Shown piece by piece: positions 9,076 through 17,241 of a stretch of 24,493 nucleotides of DNA. Position 1 is the stretch's first letter. Every line of letters begins with the position of its first letter. The notes under the pieces are model-generated. The model was not told the origin of the DNA. It worked only from the letters and a program-made list of their open reading frames with translations, and ran no database searches. The stretch spans positions 1-24,493 of the forward strand of contig JAEEIQ010000084.1 of assembly GCA_016281435.1 (NCBI GenBank). The letters run 5' to 3'. The stretch comes from Bacteroidales bacterium (GTDB lineage Bacteria > Bacteroidota > Bacteroidia > Bacteroidales > UBA932). The position numbers and the translations under genes were made by a program.

Positions 9076-11901
9076 CTATCTGTCGATATACTCTCCTGCG
9101 GCGTGGCGCTTTGCGAGCTGGTCCTCGTAGAGAGACTCGGGGCTGACGTGGACACCAGGCGACTGCCAGATGCCGTCCGGACGGGCCCCGAGATTGTCCT
9201 TGTAGTTATAACTGCCGGCAACCTTAGTTCCGATGCACCCTATGCACCAGTTCTGTCCGGTGACCCAGGGGCTCTGGACGCAGATCTTCGAGGATTCGCA
9301 GTTATAGAGGACGAAGTTAACTCCGGCCCATCCGTGGCCCGTACCCCATCCTGCGCGGTCCTGGACATTGATTTCCTTGTCCGTCTTGACGTTGTCGTAG
9401 AGGGTGCCGGAAGACCATCTCTGGTGGGGACCGGCGTCGGAGCGGGAGTGAGTGGCAGTACAGCGGAGGAACACGTTGGGTCCGGGAACCTGCGCGCCGC
9501 AGACATACTGGTGACGGTCGTCGTCGCAGAGACAGTTCTTGAAAAGGCACAGTTGCGATTTGCTGAAATGGAAGGCGTAGCGCTTGCCTCCTTCGACTAT
9601 CGAAACGGGCTCGAGCGAGGTGCAGTCGGTGACCGTGACGTTTTTCGCTCCGTTGGCGAGATCCACAGAGCAGTAGCCGAAGTGTTTGGTCGTGACGTTG
9701 CGGATCCAGCAATGCTCGGCCGCATATACTGCGATGCCCGACCAGAAGTGGTCCTCGTCGACGAAGTCGCTACCCTTCTTCTCGGTCGCGTCATAGCGGG
9801 TGTCGAGGGTCATGTTCTCTATGCCGCACTCCGAGATGCGTGACCAGCTGCCCTTGCAGAGGTAGCCCTTGCCGTAGCTCTCGTCTCCGCCTATGCACAT
9901 CACGACGGGATTGTCCAGCCAGATTTTGTTCTCTTCGATCTTCATGACCTTCCTTTCCCAGTATATGCTGTATCCGTCTGTGGTCCAGTCGACGTTCCCC
10001 TCGTACAGGGAGGCAAGCTCCCTCATGTGCAGGGCGTCGAGCCAGGCCTCGGTGGCGGGCCGGTATATCCATACCCTGTCCCCGACGGAGAACATCCCGG
10101 GGTTGCGTACAGGGACCCACATCTGGCCGACGGGGACGTATTTGGCTATGATTTCGCTCTGGCTCCCCGGGACCAGCTTGCTGGTGTTCCCCAACTGCAG
10201 CATCCTTGCGATCTGGGTCGTGGCCGTGCCGTAGAGTATGGTCTTGCCCTCGCCCTCTCCGCGGAGCACGACTCCGCTGCGGGTCATGCGGATTATGTTG
10301 GAAACGTAGTATGTCCCGGCCTTGAGCAGGACGGCCCCCGGAGCGCTCACATTGTTGAGCGCATCCTGGATCAGGGCAGTGGCGTCGGCGCCGTTCGCGG
10401 GGGCCTCGAGCGTCACCTTTACCGGAATTTCGGGGATCTCCTTGTCTCCCCAGCGGTAACCTACGCGGCTGAAGTCCGGAATCTGGTCCTTGGCGACATC
10501 CTGATACTGTGTCGCCGGGTCGGCCGGAGCGGCCGTGTCATAGTGCAGGAGCAGCCTCTGGAAATGCATTACGCTTCCGTCACCGGTCTGGATCTTGTAC
10601 GCGGTCTCCTTCTCACTGCCGTAGAGGGTCCAGGTGTGGGTGTCCCCGAGACCTGCGAAATTGTAGGTCCTGGCCTCGCCGCCCGAGACGGGTGTGCCGT
10701 CATAACGGACTACGTTTGCCGCCGCGGGACTGGTGCTGCCCGTGGTCCACGTAATACGGGTCAGGAAGACTCCCTTTATCGCCGGGAGCAGGATATAATC
10801 GCCGGCGCCGCCTCCGAACTTGAATCCCTGGTGGCCTCCGGCATTCCTTGCGATACCGGTGGTCGCGTACACCTTGAACACATATCCGCCGCGTTCGTCC
10901 GTGAGCTTGAAGTTGGTTTCCGTGCGGGGGAAAGAAGCCTTCCCTTCGTTGAAGGTGTTCGAAATGGCGTTAATGTCGGGGCTGGCGAACGGCCAGAGGA
11001 AGTTGGAGGATTCCGGTGTTTCTATGAACACGAGTTCAAGGTCGAACGGCCCGGACTGCTCCGGGGTCTGGACGGCAGGCGTTTCGGTCGGTTGCGGATC
11101 GGTTCCGGGGTCCGGGTCGGTTCCCGGGTCCGGATCCGTAGGCTGGGAGCCGGTTTCGATGTTTCCAAGGTCCGAAAGCACCCCTGCTATGGCCGTGACG
11201 GCCTCGGTGTGCTCTCCGGAAACGGTCTTGCCGTCCTTGTAAGTGACGGTGAATTTTACGCCGGAGGGGAGGGAGACGGGCAGTATGCTTATTTTGTGCG
11301 TTCCTGCCGGGAGCGTCTCCTGTCCGCTGCCAGCAAGCAGCGTGACTGATTTGCCTTTAGCTTTCGGGGTGACGATAACGGAACCCGACTTGGCGTTGAC
11401 GGCGATCTTGGCATCGCCCGTGAAGGCTTCGCCGGCGGCTCCTTCTATCTTGACTGAAACCACATCCGAGGATGAAAGATTTATGCCCAGGGCGGATGTC
11501 ACGGGGCGCAGCGACACCTTTTTGGTTGAACTGACTCCGACGGCTATCGGGCTGAAGGCATTCTGCTCGGCGGGGACGTTGACCATGATCGAGTCGGCAT
11601 CGAAGGAGGCTCCTGCCGCATATGGGCTCAGGACTATCCTCTCAAGGGCTCGTGTGTATGCCTGTCCGGAGAAAGATGCGGTCGTCCCTTCGGCATCGGC
11701 GGTGAACTTATGGTTGCCGGTGTTGTCCAGCACGCTGATTTCATGTCCCTTGGCGAAGGGGCCGCAGAAACTGTCTGACGACACCGTAAGCTGTATCGCC
11801 GAGTCCTTCGATGAAGGGGTAGCGGGCTCTTTTTCTTCAAGCTGGCTGCACGATACCGCAACAAGGGCGAGCATCGGAAATATGGCAAGGAATCTTTTCA
11901 T
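9076..11901 (-). CDS. Large beta-helix surface lipoprotein, type B, with fimbrillin-like N-terminus
   Basis: A 941-residue lipoprotein; lipobox AVSC (Cys18), followed by SQLEEKEP, an acidic anchor-proximal stretch suggesting surface display. Residues about 33-250 match the fimbrillin-like region of the two plus-strand proteins (FAKGHEISVLDNTGNHKFTA). Residues 251-283 are a Pro/Asp/Thr-rich linker. Residues about 286-455 are the shared sandwich module (FLWPFASP, GGYVFK, GDYILLPAIKG, LHYD). Residues about 474-941 form a pectate-lyase-like beta-helix beginning DFSRVGYRWGDKEIP and containing GAVLLKAGTYYV, VVLRGEGEGKTILYG and a C-terminal block with DDDRHQYVCGAQV, GPHQRW and GTGHGWAG. That block is conserved in the upstream neighbour and is a good candidate for the active or binding face. 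The ATG at 11901 is chosen; an in-frame ATG at 11925 would lie in the promoter box. The stop abuts the stop of the convergent gene. Confidence 0.85.
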   Translation of the reverse strand: MKRFLAIFPMLALVAVSCSQLEEKEPATPSSKDSAIQLTVSSDSFCGPFAKGHEISVLDNTGNHKFTADAEGTTASFSGQAYTRALERIVLSPYAAGASFDADSIMVNVPAEQNAFSPIAVGVSSTKKVSLRPVTSALGINLSSSDVVSVKIEGAAGEAFTGDAKIAVNAKSGSVIVTPKAKGKSVTLLAGSGQETLPAGTHKISILPVSLPSGVKFTVTYKDGKTVSGEHTEAVTAIAGVLSDLGNIETGSQPTDPDPGTDPDPGTDPQPTETPAVQTPEQSGPFDLELVFIETPESSNFLWPFASPDINAISNTFNEGKASFPRTETNFKLTDERGGYVFKVYATTGIARNAGGHQGFKFGGGAGDYILLPAIKGVFLTRITWTTGSTSPAAANVVRYDGTPVSGGEARTYNFAGLGDTHTWTLYGSEKETAYKIQTGDGSVMHFQRLLLHYDTAAPADPATQYQDVAKDQIPDFSRVGYRWGDKEIPEIPVKVTLEAPANGADATALIQDALNNVSAPGAVLLKAGTYYVSNIIRMTRSGVVLRGEGEGKTILYGTATTQIARMLQLGNTSKLVPGSQSEIIAKYVPVGQMWVPVRNPGMFSVGDRVWIYRPATEAWLDALHMRELASLYEGNVDWTTDGYSIYWERKVMKIEENKIWLDNPVVMCIGGDESYGKGYLCKGSWSRISECGIENMTLDTRYDATEKKGSDFVDEDHFWSGIAVYAAEHCWIRNVTTKHFGYCSVDLANGAKNVTVTDCTSLEPVSIVEGGKRYAFHFSKSQLCLFKNCLCDDDRHQYVCGAQVPGPNVFLRCTATHSRSDAGPHQRWSSGTLYDNVKTDKEINVQDRAGWGTGHGWAGVNFVLYNCESSKICVQSPWVTGQNWCIGCIGTKVAGSYNYKDNLGARPDGIWQSPGVHVSPESLYEDQLAKRHAAGEYIDR
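11083..11142 (-). repeat. Pro-Asp-Gly-Thr linker repeat inside the type B lipoprotein
   Basis: An 18-base unit encoding DPDPGT occurs twice in full with partial copies on either side, giving a flexible PTDPDPGTDPDPGTDPQPTE linker. It separates the fimbrillin-like region from the sandwich module. The low-complexity repeat could change length by slippage in multiples of 6 codons. Confidence 0.75.
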
Positions 11902-11922
11902 CGTTTCAGTGTCAATATCCGG

Positions 11923-11930
11923 CAAATATA
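11923..11930 (-). promoter_or_regulatory. Minus-strand -7 promoter box for the fimbrillin-bearing type B lipoprotein
   Basis: CAAATATA on the plus strand reads TATATTTG on the minus strand, an exact TAnnTTTG box. It predicts a leader of about 15-20 bases to the ATG at 11901. It lies in the short gap after the upstream type B gene, so this gene may be transcribed both from here and by read-through. No clear -33 element is visible. Confidence 0.55.
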
Positions 11931-11961
11931 ATAAAAAACGGGAATATGTCCGGAGGAGGGC

Positions 11962-14157
11962 CTAGCGGTAGAAGTAAACCCCTTCCGCGTGTCTTTTTGC
12001 CAGCTGGTCCTCGAACAGGGACCTCGGGCTGACATGCACTCCGGGAGAGATCCAGACTCCGTCCGGACGGGGCCCCAGGTTGTCGTCGTAGGTCCTTGCC
12101 GCTGCCTTTTTGGTCCCTATGCAGCCTACGGCCCAGTTGATGCCGGTGACCCAGGGATTCTGCACGCAGATGGTCTTCGTCTCGCAGTTCCAGCAGACGA
12201 ACGCCGTGGCGGTCCAGCCGTGGCCGGTGCCGTACCAGTGGCGGTCCTGGATGTTGAGGGCCCCGTCGGTCTTGACGTTGTCGAAAAGACATCCGGTGGC
12301 CCAGTAGCAGTGCGGCCCCGCGTCATTGCGCGTCTTGACAGCGGTGCAGTCCAGATACACGTTGGGCCCGCATACGCGCCCGCCGGTGACGTACTGGTGC
12401 CTGTCCTGCTCGCACCAGCAGTCGCGCACGAGGCACATCTGCCCGCCGTTGAGGACGAAGGCGTATCTTCTCGAACCGGTGACGACGGATACGGGGGAAC
12501 AGCTCTTGCAACCCTGGACCGTGACGTGCTTGGCACCGGTGGACAGGGCCACGGAAGCGTGACCGAAATGATGGCTTACGGTATTGCGCACCCAGCAGTT
12601 TTCGGCGGAACTCACGGTGATGGCCGACCAGCAGTGCTGCTCGTCCGTGAAGTCGCTGCCGCTCTTGACGGAGGCGTCGTAGCGGGTATCGAGCGTGAGG
12701 TTCTCCACTCCGCTTTCGCTGATGCGCTTCCAACTTCCCTTCATGAGGTAACCGCCTCCATAGATGTCCGTCATCTCCATGACGACCGGGTTGTCCAGCC
12801 AGACCTTGTCCCCGTCGATGGCCGTCACCATCCTCTCCCAGTACAGATGGTACCCCGAGGCCTTCCACTGGACGATATTCCCGCCGTCCGGGCGCGGAGG
12901 AATTTCCGTCATGTGGAGGTCCTGGATCCATCTGTCCGTGCCGGGGCGGTAGATGAAGACCTTGTCGCCCACGGCGAAGCCGCCGGGGTTGGCGACGCGC
13001 ACAAACATCCGCCCTACGGGAGTGCGGTCAGTGATTATACGCGTCGCGGAACCGTTGTCCACTGACCGGCCCGTTGTCAGTCCGAGCTTTATCAGGGTGG
13101 GAATCTGAGTCGTGGCGGTGCTGTAGAGGATGGTCTCCTCACCTTCGCCCCTCAGCACCACGCCGTCCCGGTCGAGCGTGATCGTGCCGCTGATGTTGTA
13201 CGTGCCCTTCTTGAGAAGGATGGCCCCGGGAGTCTGGACGCTGCCGATTGCATTCTGGATCATCTCCATGGCATCGGAGCCGTCGGCCGGCGCTTCCAGC
13301 GTCAGGCGGACCGGATAGTCGGGGATGGGCACGTCGGAGTAGCGGTAGCCTACGCGGCTGAAATCGGGAATCTCGTCTTCCCCTTCTTCATGGATATATT
13401 CCGACGGTATTTCTTCCACCGGGGCGGACGTCTGTTCGTAGTGCAGGAGAAGCTGCTGGATGCAGACGGTTCCGCTGGCTTCGGCGGAGAGGCGGTAGGG
13501 CGTGTTCAGTTCGGTGCCGCCGAGGAACCATGTGGAGGAGTCGCCTTTGGTGTTGAACCCTCCCTGGTTGCGGCCCCCGGGAAGCATCGTGCCGGTGGTG
13601 TCGGTGATGCAGGGAAGCCCGTTCGAGCCGGCCGAGCCGGAGACCAGCGTGACCGTCTTCAGGCGCAGGCCTTCGACCGCCGGCAGGAGGATGTATTCGT
13701 CCGGCGCCAGATTGACCTTGAATCCCTGGCTGGAGCCGCTGTTCTTGGCGACTCCGTGCGTTTTCATGGTGAAGGTGTATCCTCCGAGTCCGTCCGGCAG
13801 CACGAGGTCCACGGTCTGTCCGACGAAGGAGGGCGAGCCGATTGAATTCGACAGTTCCTTGTCCTTGGGGCTGATGAAGGGCCATTTGAAGGATGTGGCC
13901 GATGCTGATTCGATAAATACCAGGTTGATGTCCACGGGGTCTACGGCCGGCCCGGGCTCCTGCGGATCGGGTTCCTGCGGCTCGGGATCCTCGGCCCCGG
14001 GCTCCTGCGGCGCCGGATTGACGGAGGCGGTGTCCGCGGGCTCTTCCGTAGTCTCCGTGTACGGATAGTGCGGACGTATCCTCTCCTCCGGCTGCGTGCA
14101 GCCAAGGCAGAATACGAGACTGAGGAGAGTCAGGGCGGAATAAACCAGTCGGCGCAT
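11962..14157 (-). CDS. Beta-helix surface lipoprotein, type B, lacking the fimbrillin-like region
   Basis: A 731-residue lipoprotein with lipobox CLGC (Cys20) followed by TQPEER, an acidic anchor-proximal stretch. A Pro/Glu-rich spacer (about 37-72) leads straight into the shared sandwich module at about 76-241 (KWPFISPKD, GGYTF, EYILLPAVEGLRLKTVTLVSGS, LHYE). A type B beta-helix then runs from about 262 to the end. It begins DFSRVGYRYSDVPIPD, continues with GAILLKKGTYNI and VVLRGEGEETILYS, and closes with a block containing DRHQYVTGGRV, NDAGPHCYW, GTGHGW and QNPWVTGINWAVG. It is a clear paralogue of the downstream gene over the last 650 or so residues but has no fimbrillin-like domain. The catalytic role is inferred from fold and context only. 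The start codon lies 4 bases after a -7 box, so the mRNA may have almost no leader. Confidence 0.85.
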   Translation of the reverse strand: MRRLVYSALTLLSLVFCLGCTQPEERIRPHYPYTETTEEPADTASVNPAPQEPGAEDPEPQEPDPQEPGPAVDPVDINLVFIESASATSFKWPFISPKDKELSNSIGSPSFVGQTVDLVLPDGLGGYTFTMKTHGVAKNSGSSQGFKVNLAPDEYILLPAVEGLRLKTVTLVSGSAGSNGLPCITDTTGTMLPGGRNQGGFNTKGDSSTWFLGGTELNTPYRLSAEASGTVCIQQLLLHYEQTSAPVEEIPSEYIHEEGEDEIPDFSRVGYRYSDVPIPDYPVRLTLEAPADGSDAMEMIQNAIGSVQTPGAILLKKGTYNISGTITLDRDGVVLRGEGEETILYSTATTQIPTLIKLGLTTGRSVDNGSATRIITDRTPVGRMFVRVANPGGFAVGDKVFIYRPGTDRWIQDLHMTEIPPRPDGGNIVQWKASGYHLYWERMVTAIDGDKVWLDNPVVMEMTDIYGGGYLMKGSWKRISESGVENLTLDTRYDASVKSGSDFTDEQHCWSAITVSSAENCWVRNTVSHHFGHASVALSTGAKHVTVQGCKSCSPVSVVTGSRRYAFVLNGGQMCLVRDCWCEQDRHQYVTGGRVCGPNVYLDCTAVKTRNDAGPHCYWATGCLFDNVKTDGALNIQDRHWYGTGHGWTATAFVCWNCETKTICVQNPWVTGINWAVGCIGTKKAAARTYDDNLGPRPDGVWISPGVHVSPRSLFEDQLAKRHAEGVYFYR
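13942..14019 (-). repeat. Pro-Gln-Glu-Pro linker repeat inside the short type B lipoprotein
   Basis: Near-repeated units encoding PQEP and DPQEPGP make a spacer between the lipid anchor and the sandwich module. It fills the place taken by the fimbrillin-like region in the three larger paralogues, and it would hold the enzyme-like part away from the membrane. Confidence 0.65.
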
Positions 14158-14161
14158 GGAA

Positions 14162-14169
14162 CAAATATA
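14162..14169 (-). promoter_or_regulatory. Minus-strand -7 promoter box for the short type B lipoprotein, close to the start codon
   Basis: The plus-strand CAAATATA reads TATATTTG on the minus strand. Only four bases (TTCC) separate it from the ATG at 14157, so transcription would begin at or just before the start codon. No -33 TTG is seen at the expected spacing. Confidence 0.5.
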
Positions 14170-14184
14170 GCAATTATTCCATTA

Positions 14185-14214
14185 TTGGAATGTGCCGGGA
14201 TTTTCTTATTTTTG
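14185..14214 (+). promoter_or_regulatory. Promoter of the sulfatase operon (-33 TTG and -7 TATTTTTG)
   Basis: TTG at 14185-14187 is followed after 19 bases by TATTTTTG at 14207-14214, matching the Bacteroidetes housekeeping promoter pattern in both elements and spacing. It predicts a leader of roughly 15 bases to the ATG at 14233. It is back to back with the type B lipoprotein promoter, so the two units could share one regulator. Confidence 0.7.
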
Positions 14215-14232
14215 ACATACGAAAACAAGGCT

Positions 14233-15579
14233 ATGAATAAAACTGTATCAGGAAAGTTGCTTTCCCTCGGCGGAGCACTCCTTGCGGGAGGTTCACTCTG
14301 CGCCGGCGCGCAGGCTCCGGACATCATCTGGATAATGACGGACCAGCAGACGGCCCTCGCGCTGTCCTGCGCCGGGAATCCTGAAGTCCGCACTCCCAAT
14401 CTCGACCGCCTCGCGGCCCGCGGGGTGCGCTTCGTGAATGCCTATTGCACGGCTCCTCTCAGCGGTCCGTCGCGGGCGGCGATGTTCACCGGCCTCTTCC
14501 CGGATGAGATCGGTCTTATACGCAACGGGGCGGAATTCCCGGAGGGACTCCGGTCCCGCCTTCTCGGTAACCCCGTTTCCGCCGCCGGTTACGAATGTGT
14601 CTATGGGGGCAAATGGCACGTGGGTCCGGAGCTGGACGTCCCTGCGGAATCCGGATTCCGCAAGATCCATCCCCATACCGACGACGGCCTCGGCGAAGCC
14701 TGCGCTGAATGGCTCAGGGGGCCCCACGACAAGCCTTTCTTTCTTGTCGCGTCGTTTGACAATCCGCACAATATCTGCGAGGCAGCGCGCTTCCAGCCGC
14801 TCCCGTACGGGGAAGTGGAACTGCGGAGGCCCCTGCCGCGCCTTCCCCGCAATTTCCGGCGCCAAAGGGACGATGCCGATGTGATTCTCGCTGAAAAGGC
14901 CGCGAACTACGGCCTCTACCCTTCCGCGCGCTGGACCCGCCGCGACTGGCGCCGTTACCGCGGCGTGTACTTCGCCCTGGTTGAAAAGGTTGACGCGCAG
15001 ATCGGTAAGATAATCGATGCGATAGACTTCGACCGCACGGTGGTGATCTTCACCTCCGACCACGGCGACGGGACCGGGGCGCATCACTGGAACCAGAAAT
15101 CCGCCCTTTACGAAGAGGTCGTCAACATCCCTCTCATAGTCTGCCTTCCCGGCGGCGCGCATGCGGGGGAGACCCGCACCCAGCTCATCAGCAACGGGAT
15201 AGATATTTACGAGTCGATATGCGACTGGACAGGGGCCGACGCTTCCGGGCAGGGCCGTTCCTTCCGGACCGCGGCTGAGTACGATGCCCCGGGGCAGGAC
15301 TTCGTGGTCACGGAAACCACCTTCGACCGCGGCACCACCCGCGGCTGGATGTTGCGTACCCAACACTATAAATACGTGCTCTACGACAAGGGCAAGTGCC
15401 GCGAGCAGCTGTTCAACATGGACACGGACCGGCTCGAAAGGCGCAACCTCGCCGGGAAACGCCGTTGCCGTGCGGTACTCGATGAGCATCGCGCCCTGAT
15501 GCGCAAATGGATGGAAGATAATGGAGTGCGCCGCACGCGCAGGACTTCTCCCGACGTGCCTCCGGAATCCCGATATTGA
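14233..15579 (+). CDS. Family S1 sulfatase, serine type
   Basis: A 448-residue exported sulfatase that hydrolyses sulfate esters, presumably on the target glycan. The signal peptide ends near residue 27 (AGAQA), with no lipobox, so the protein is probably periplasmic. Directly after come the metal-binding strand DIIWIMTDQQ (Asp37) and the activation motif S-G-P-S-R at residues 77-81, in the context LSGPSRAAMFTG. Here Ser77, not Cys, is the residue to be oxidised to formylglycine. GGKWHVGP and TSDHGDGTGAHHWNQK supply the remaining expected Lys, His and Asp metal and sulfate ligands. The start at 14233 is chosen because it gives a signal peptide and follows the promoter; upstream in-frame codons overlap the divergent gene. 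It forms an operon with the next sulfatase. Subfamily and linkage specificity are not assigned. Confidence 0.92.
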   Translation: MNKTVSGKLLSLGGALLAGGSLCAGAQAPDIIWIMTDQQTALALSCAGNPEVRTPNLDRLAARGVRFVNAYCTAPLSGPSRAAMFTGLFPDEIGLIRNGAEFPEGLRSRLLGNPVSAAGYECVYGGKWHVGPELDVPAESGFRKIHPHTDDGLGEACAEWLRGPHDKPFFLVASFDNPHNICEAARFQPLPYGEVELRRPLPRLPRNFRRQRDDADVILAEKAANYGLYPSARWTRRDWRRYRGVYFALVEKVDAQIGKIIDAIDFDRTVVIFTSDHGDGTGAHHWNQKSALYEEVVNIPLIVCLPGGAHAGETRTQLISNGIDIYESICDWTGADASGQGRSFRTAAEYDAPGQDFVVTETTFDRGTTRGWMLRTQHYKYVLYDKGKCREQLFNMDTDRLERRNLAGKRRCRAVLDEHRALMRKWMEDNGVRRTRRTSPDVPPESRY

Positions 15580-15583
15580 TATT

Positions 15584-17230
15584 ATGGACAAACGACTGCC
15601 TATACTTTCGCTGGCCGCCCTTGCGGCTGCCGGATGCGGACAACGGGACGAGGAACCCGGCCGCCCGAATTTCATCGTCATAATGACCGACGACCATACG
15701 ACCCAGGCCATGGGCTGCTATGGCGGAATCATCGAAACGCCGAACCTCGACAGGATAGCCGCCGAAGGGATGCGCATGGACCGCTGCTATGTCGCGAATG
15801 CGATCTCCGGCCCGTCCAGGGCCTGCATCCTTACGGGCAAGTTCAGCCATGCCAACGGCTTCACGGACAATTCCCGCACCTTCGACGGCGACCAGCAGAC
15901 CTTCCCGAAGCTCCTGCACGACGCCGGCTACCAGACGGCCATGATAGGCAAGTGGCACCTGAACTCGGACCCGCAGGGCTTCGACTATTGGAGCATCCTT
16001 GAAGGGCAGGGAGAATACTACAGTCCGGTCTTTCTGGAGCAGGATGGAAAACATGAGGTTCCCGGTTATGTCACCGACATAATCACTGACAAGGCCCTCA
16101 GTTTCCTCGAAAGCCGGGACAAGGACAAGCCTTTCGCGATGCTCTACTACCACAAGGCCCCGCATCGCAACTGGATGCCGGCCCAAAGGCACCTCGGGAT
16201 GTATGACGACCATGTCTTCCCTGAGCCCGCGACGCTGCTGGACGACTACCAGGGACGCGGCAGGGCGGCGCGCGAGCAGGAAATGATGATCTCCCGGCAC
16301 ATGTGGCCGGCGTGGGATCTCAAGCTCATGACCCCTGAAGAACTGGCGGCAGATTACGAAGATGTGCAATCCAGCGGCGATGCCAACGTGGACGATGTGC
16401 GCCGGGCCAACGATATTGAGAGCAGCAAGAAACGCTTCAAGGATGCCTTCATGCGGATGACGGAACCCGAACGCGAACGCTGGAACGAGGCCTATGCGCC
16501 CCGCGTCGCAGAATACCTGGCGATGAAAGACACAGCCTCAGAAGCGACCATGACGCGCTGGAAATACCAGCAGTACATGCGGGACTACTGCTCCGTCATC
16601 CAGGGCATGGACGAGAACGTCGGCAGGCTCCTTAAGTACCTCGAAGAAACAGGGGAACTGGACAATACTGTAATCATCTACACCTCCGACCAGGGCTTCT
16701 TCCTCGGCGAGCACGGCTGGTTCGACAAGCGCTTCATGTATGAGGAATGTCAACGCACGCCCATGCTGGTCCGCTACCCCCGCGCCATCAATGCCGGCAG
16801 CCGCAGCAAGGCCCTTGCGATGAACATAGACATCGCGCCGACCCTGCTCGACTATGCCGGGCTCGACATACCTTCCGACATCCAGGGCCGTTCCCTGAAG
16901 GGAGTATTCTCCGGCCATACGCCCCCTGACTGGCGCGATGCGGTCTATTACCATTATTATGAATATCCTTCGTGGCACAGCGTCAAGCGCCATTACGGCG
17001 TGCGGACCGACCGCTACAAGCTGATTCATTTCTACAACGACATCGACGAATGGGAGCTCTACGACCTTAAGAAGGATCCGAACGAGATGCGCAGCGTCTA
17101 TGACGACCCGGCCTATTCGAAGGTGAGGGAGCGCATGCACTCTCGCCTGCAGGAGCTGCAGGCTGAATTCGGGGACACCGATCCCGACGAGAAGGGCGGC
17201 GAATGGTTCAAGGGAGCCGGGGCTATTTAA
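15584..17230 (+). CDS. Family S1 sulfatase lipoprotein, serine type
   Basis: A 548-residue lipoprotein sulfatase; lipobox AAGC (Cys18). The core starts NFIVIMTDDHTTQAMGCYGG (Asp36, Asp37 as calcium ligands), with the formylglycine motif S-G-P-S-R at 75-79 in ISGPSRACILTG. Later segments are AMIGKWHL, a YYHKAPHRNWMP block, and TSDQGFFLGEHGWFDKRFMYEE for the distal metal and sulfate ligands. The YHKAPHRNWMP block and general length recall the N-acetylglucosamine-6-sulfatase-like branch (S1_11), a weak assignment made by eye. The start lies 4 bases after the stop of the first sulfatase, and the gene is followed after 11 bases by the DUF3604 gene, so all three share one transcript. As a lipoprotein it may work at a different site from the soluble sulfatase upstream. 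Confidence 0.92.
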   Translation: MDKRLPILSLAALAAAGCGQRDEEPGRPNFIVIMTDDHTTQAMGCYGGIIETPNLDRIAAEGMRMDRCYVANAISGPSRACILTGKFSHANGFTDNSRTFDGDQQTFPKLLHDAGYQTAMIGKWHLNSDPQGFDYWSILEGQGEYYSPVFLEQDGKHEVPGYVTDIITDKALSFLESRDKDKPFAMLYYHKAPHRNWMPAQRHLGMYDDHVFPEPATLLDDYQGRGRAAREQEMMISRHMWPAWDLKLMTPEELAADYEDVQSSGDANVDDVRRANDIESSKKRFKDAFMRMTEPERERWNEAYAPRVAEYLAMKDTASEATMTRWKYQQYMRDYCSVIQGMDENVGRLLKYLEETGELDNTVIIYTSDQGFFLGEHGWFDKRFMYEECQRTPMLVRYPRAINAGSRSKALAMNIDIAPTLLDYAGLDIPSDIQGRSLKGVFSGHTPPDWRDAVYYHYYEYPSWHSVKRHYGVRTDRYKLIHFYNDIDEWELYDLKKDPNEMRSVYDDPAYSKVRERMHSRLQELQAEFGDTDPDEKGGEWFKGAGAI

Positions 17231-17241
17231 ACGACATTGAC

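Noticed and set aside
11083..14019. The Pro-rich coding repeats as a possible CRISPR or minisatellite array.
   Set aside because: The units are in frame, short and imperfect, and encode flexible linkers between domains; there are no spacers.
14068..14232. An upstream extension of the first sulfatase frame, starting at an ATG at 14068.
   Set aside because: It would overlap the divergent lipoprotein and both promoters and would bury the signal peptide inside the protein.
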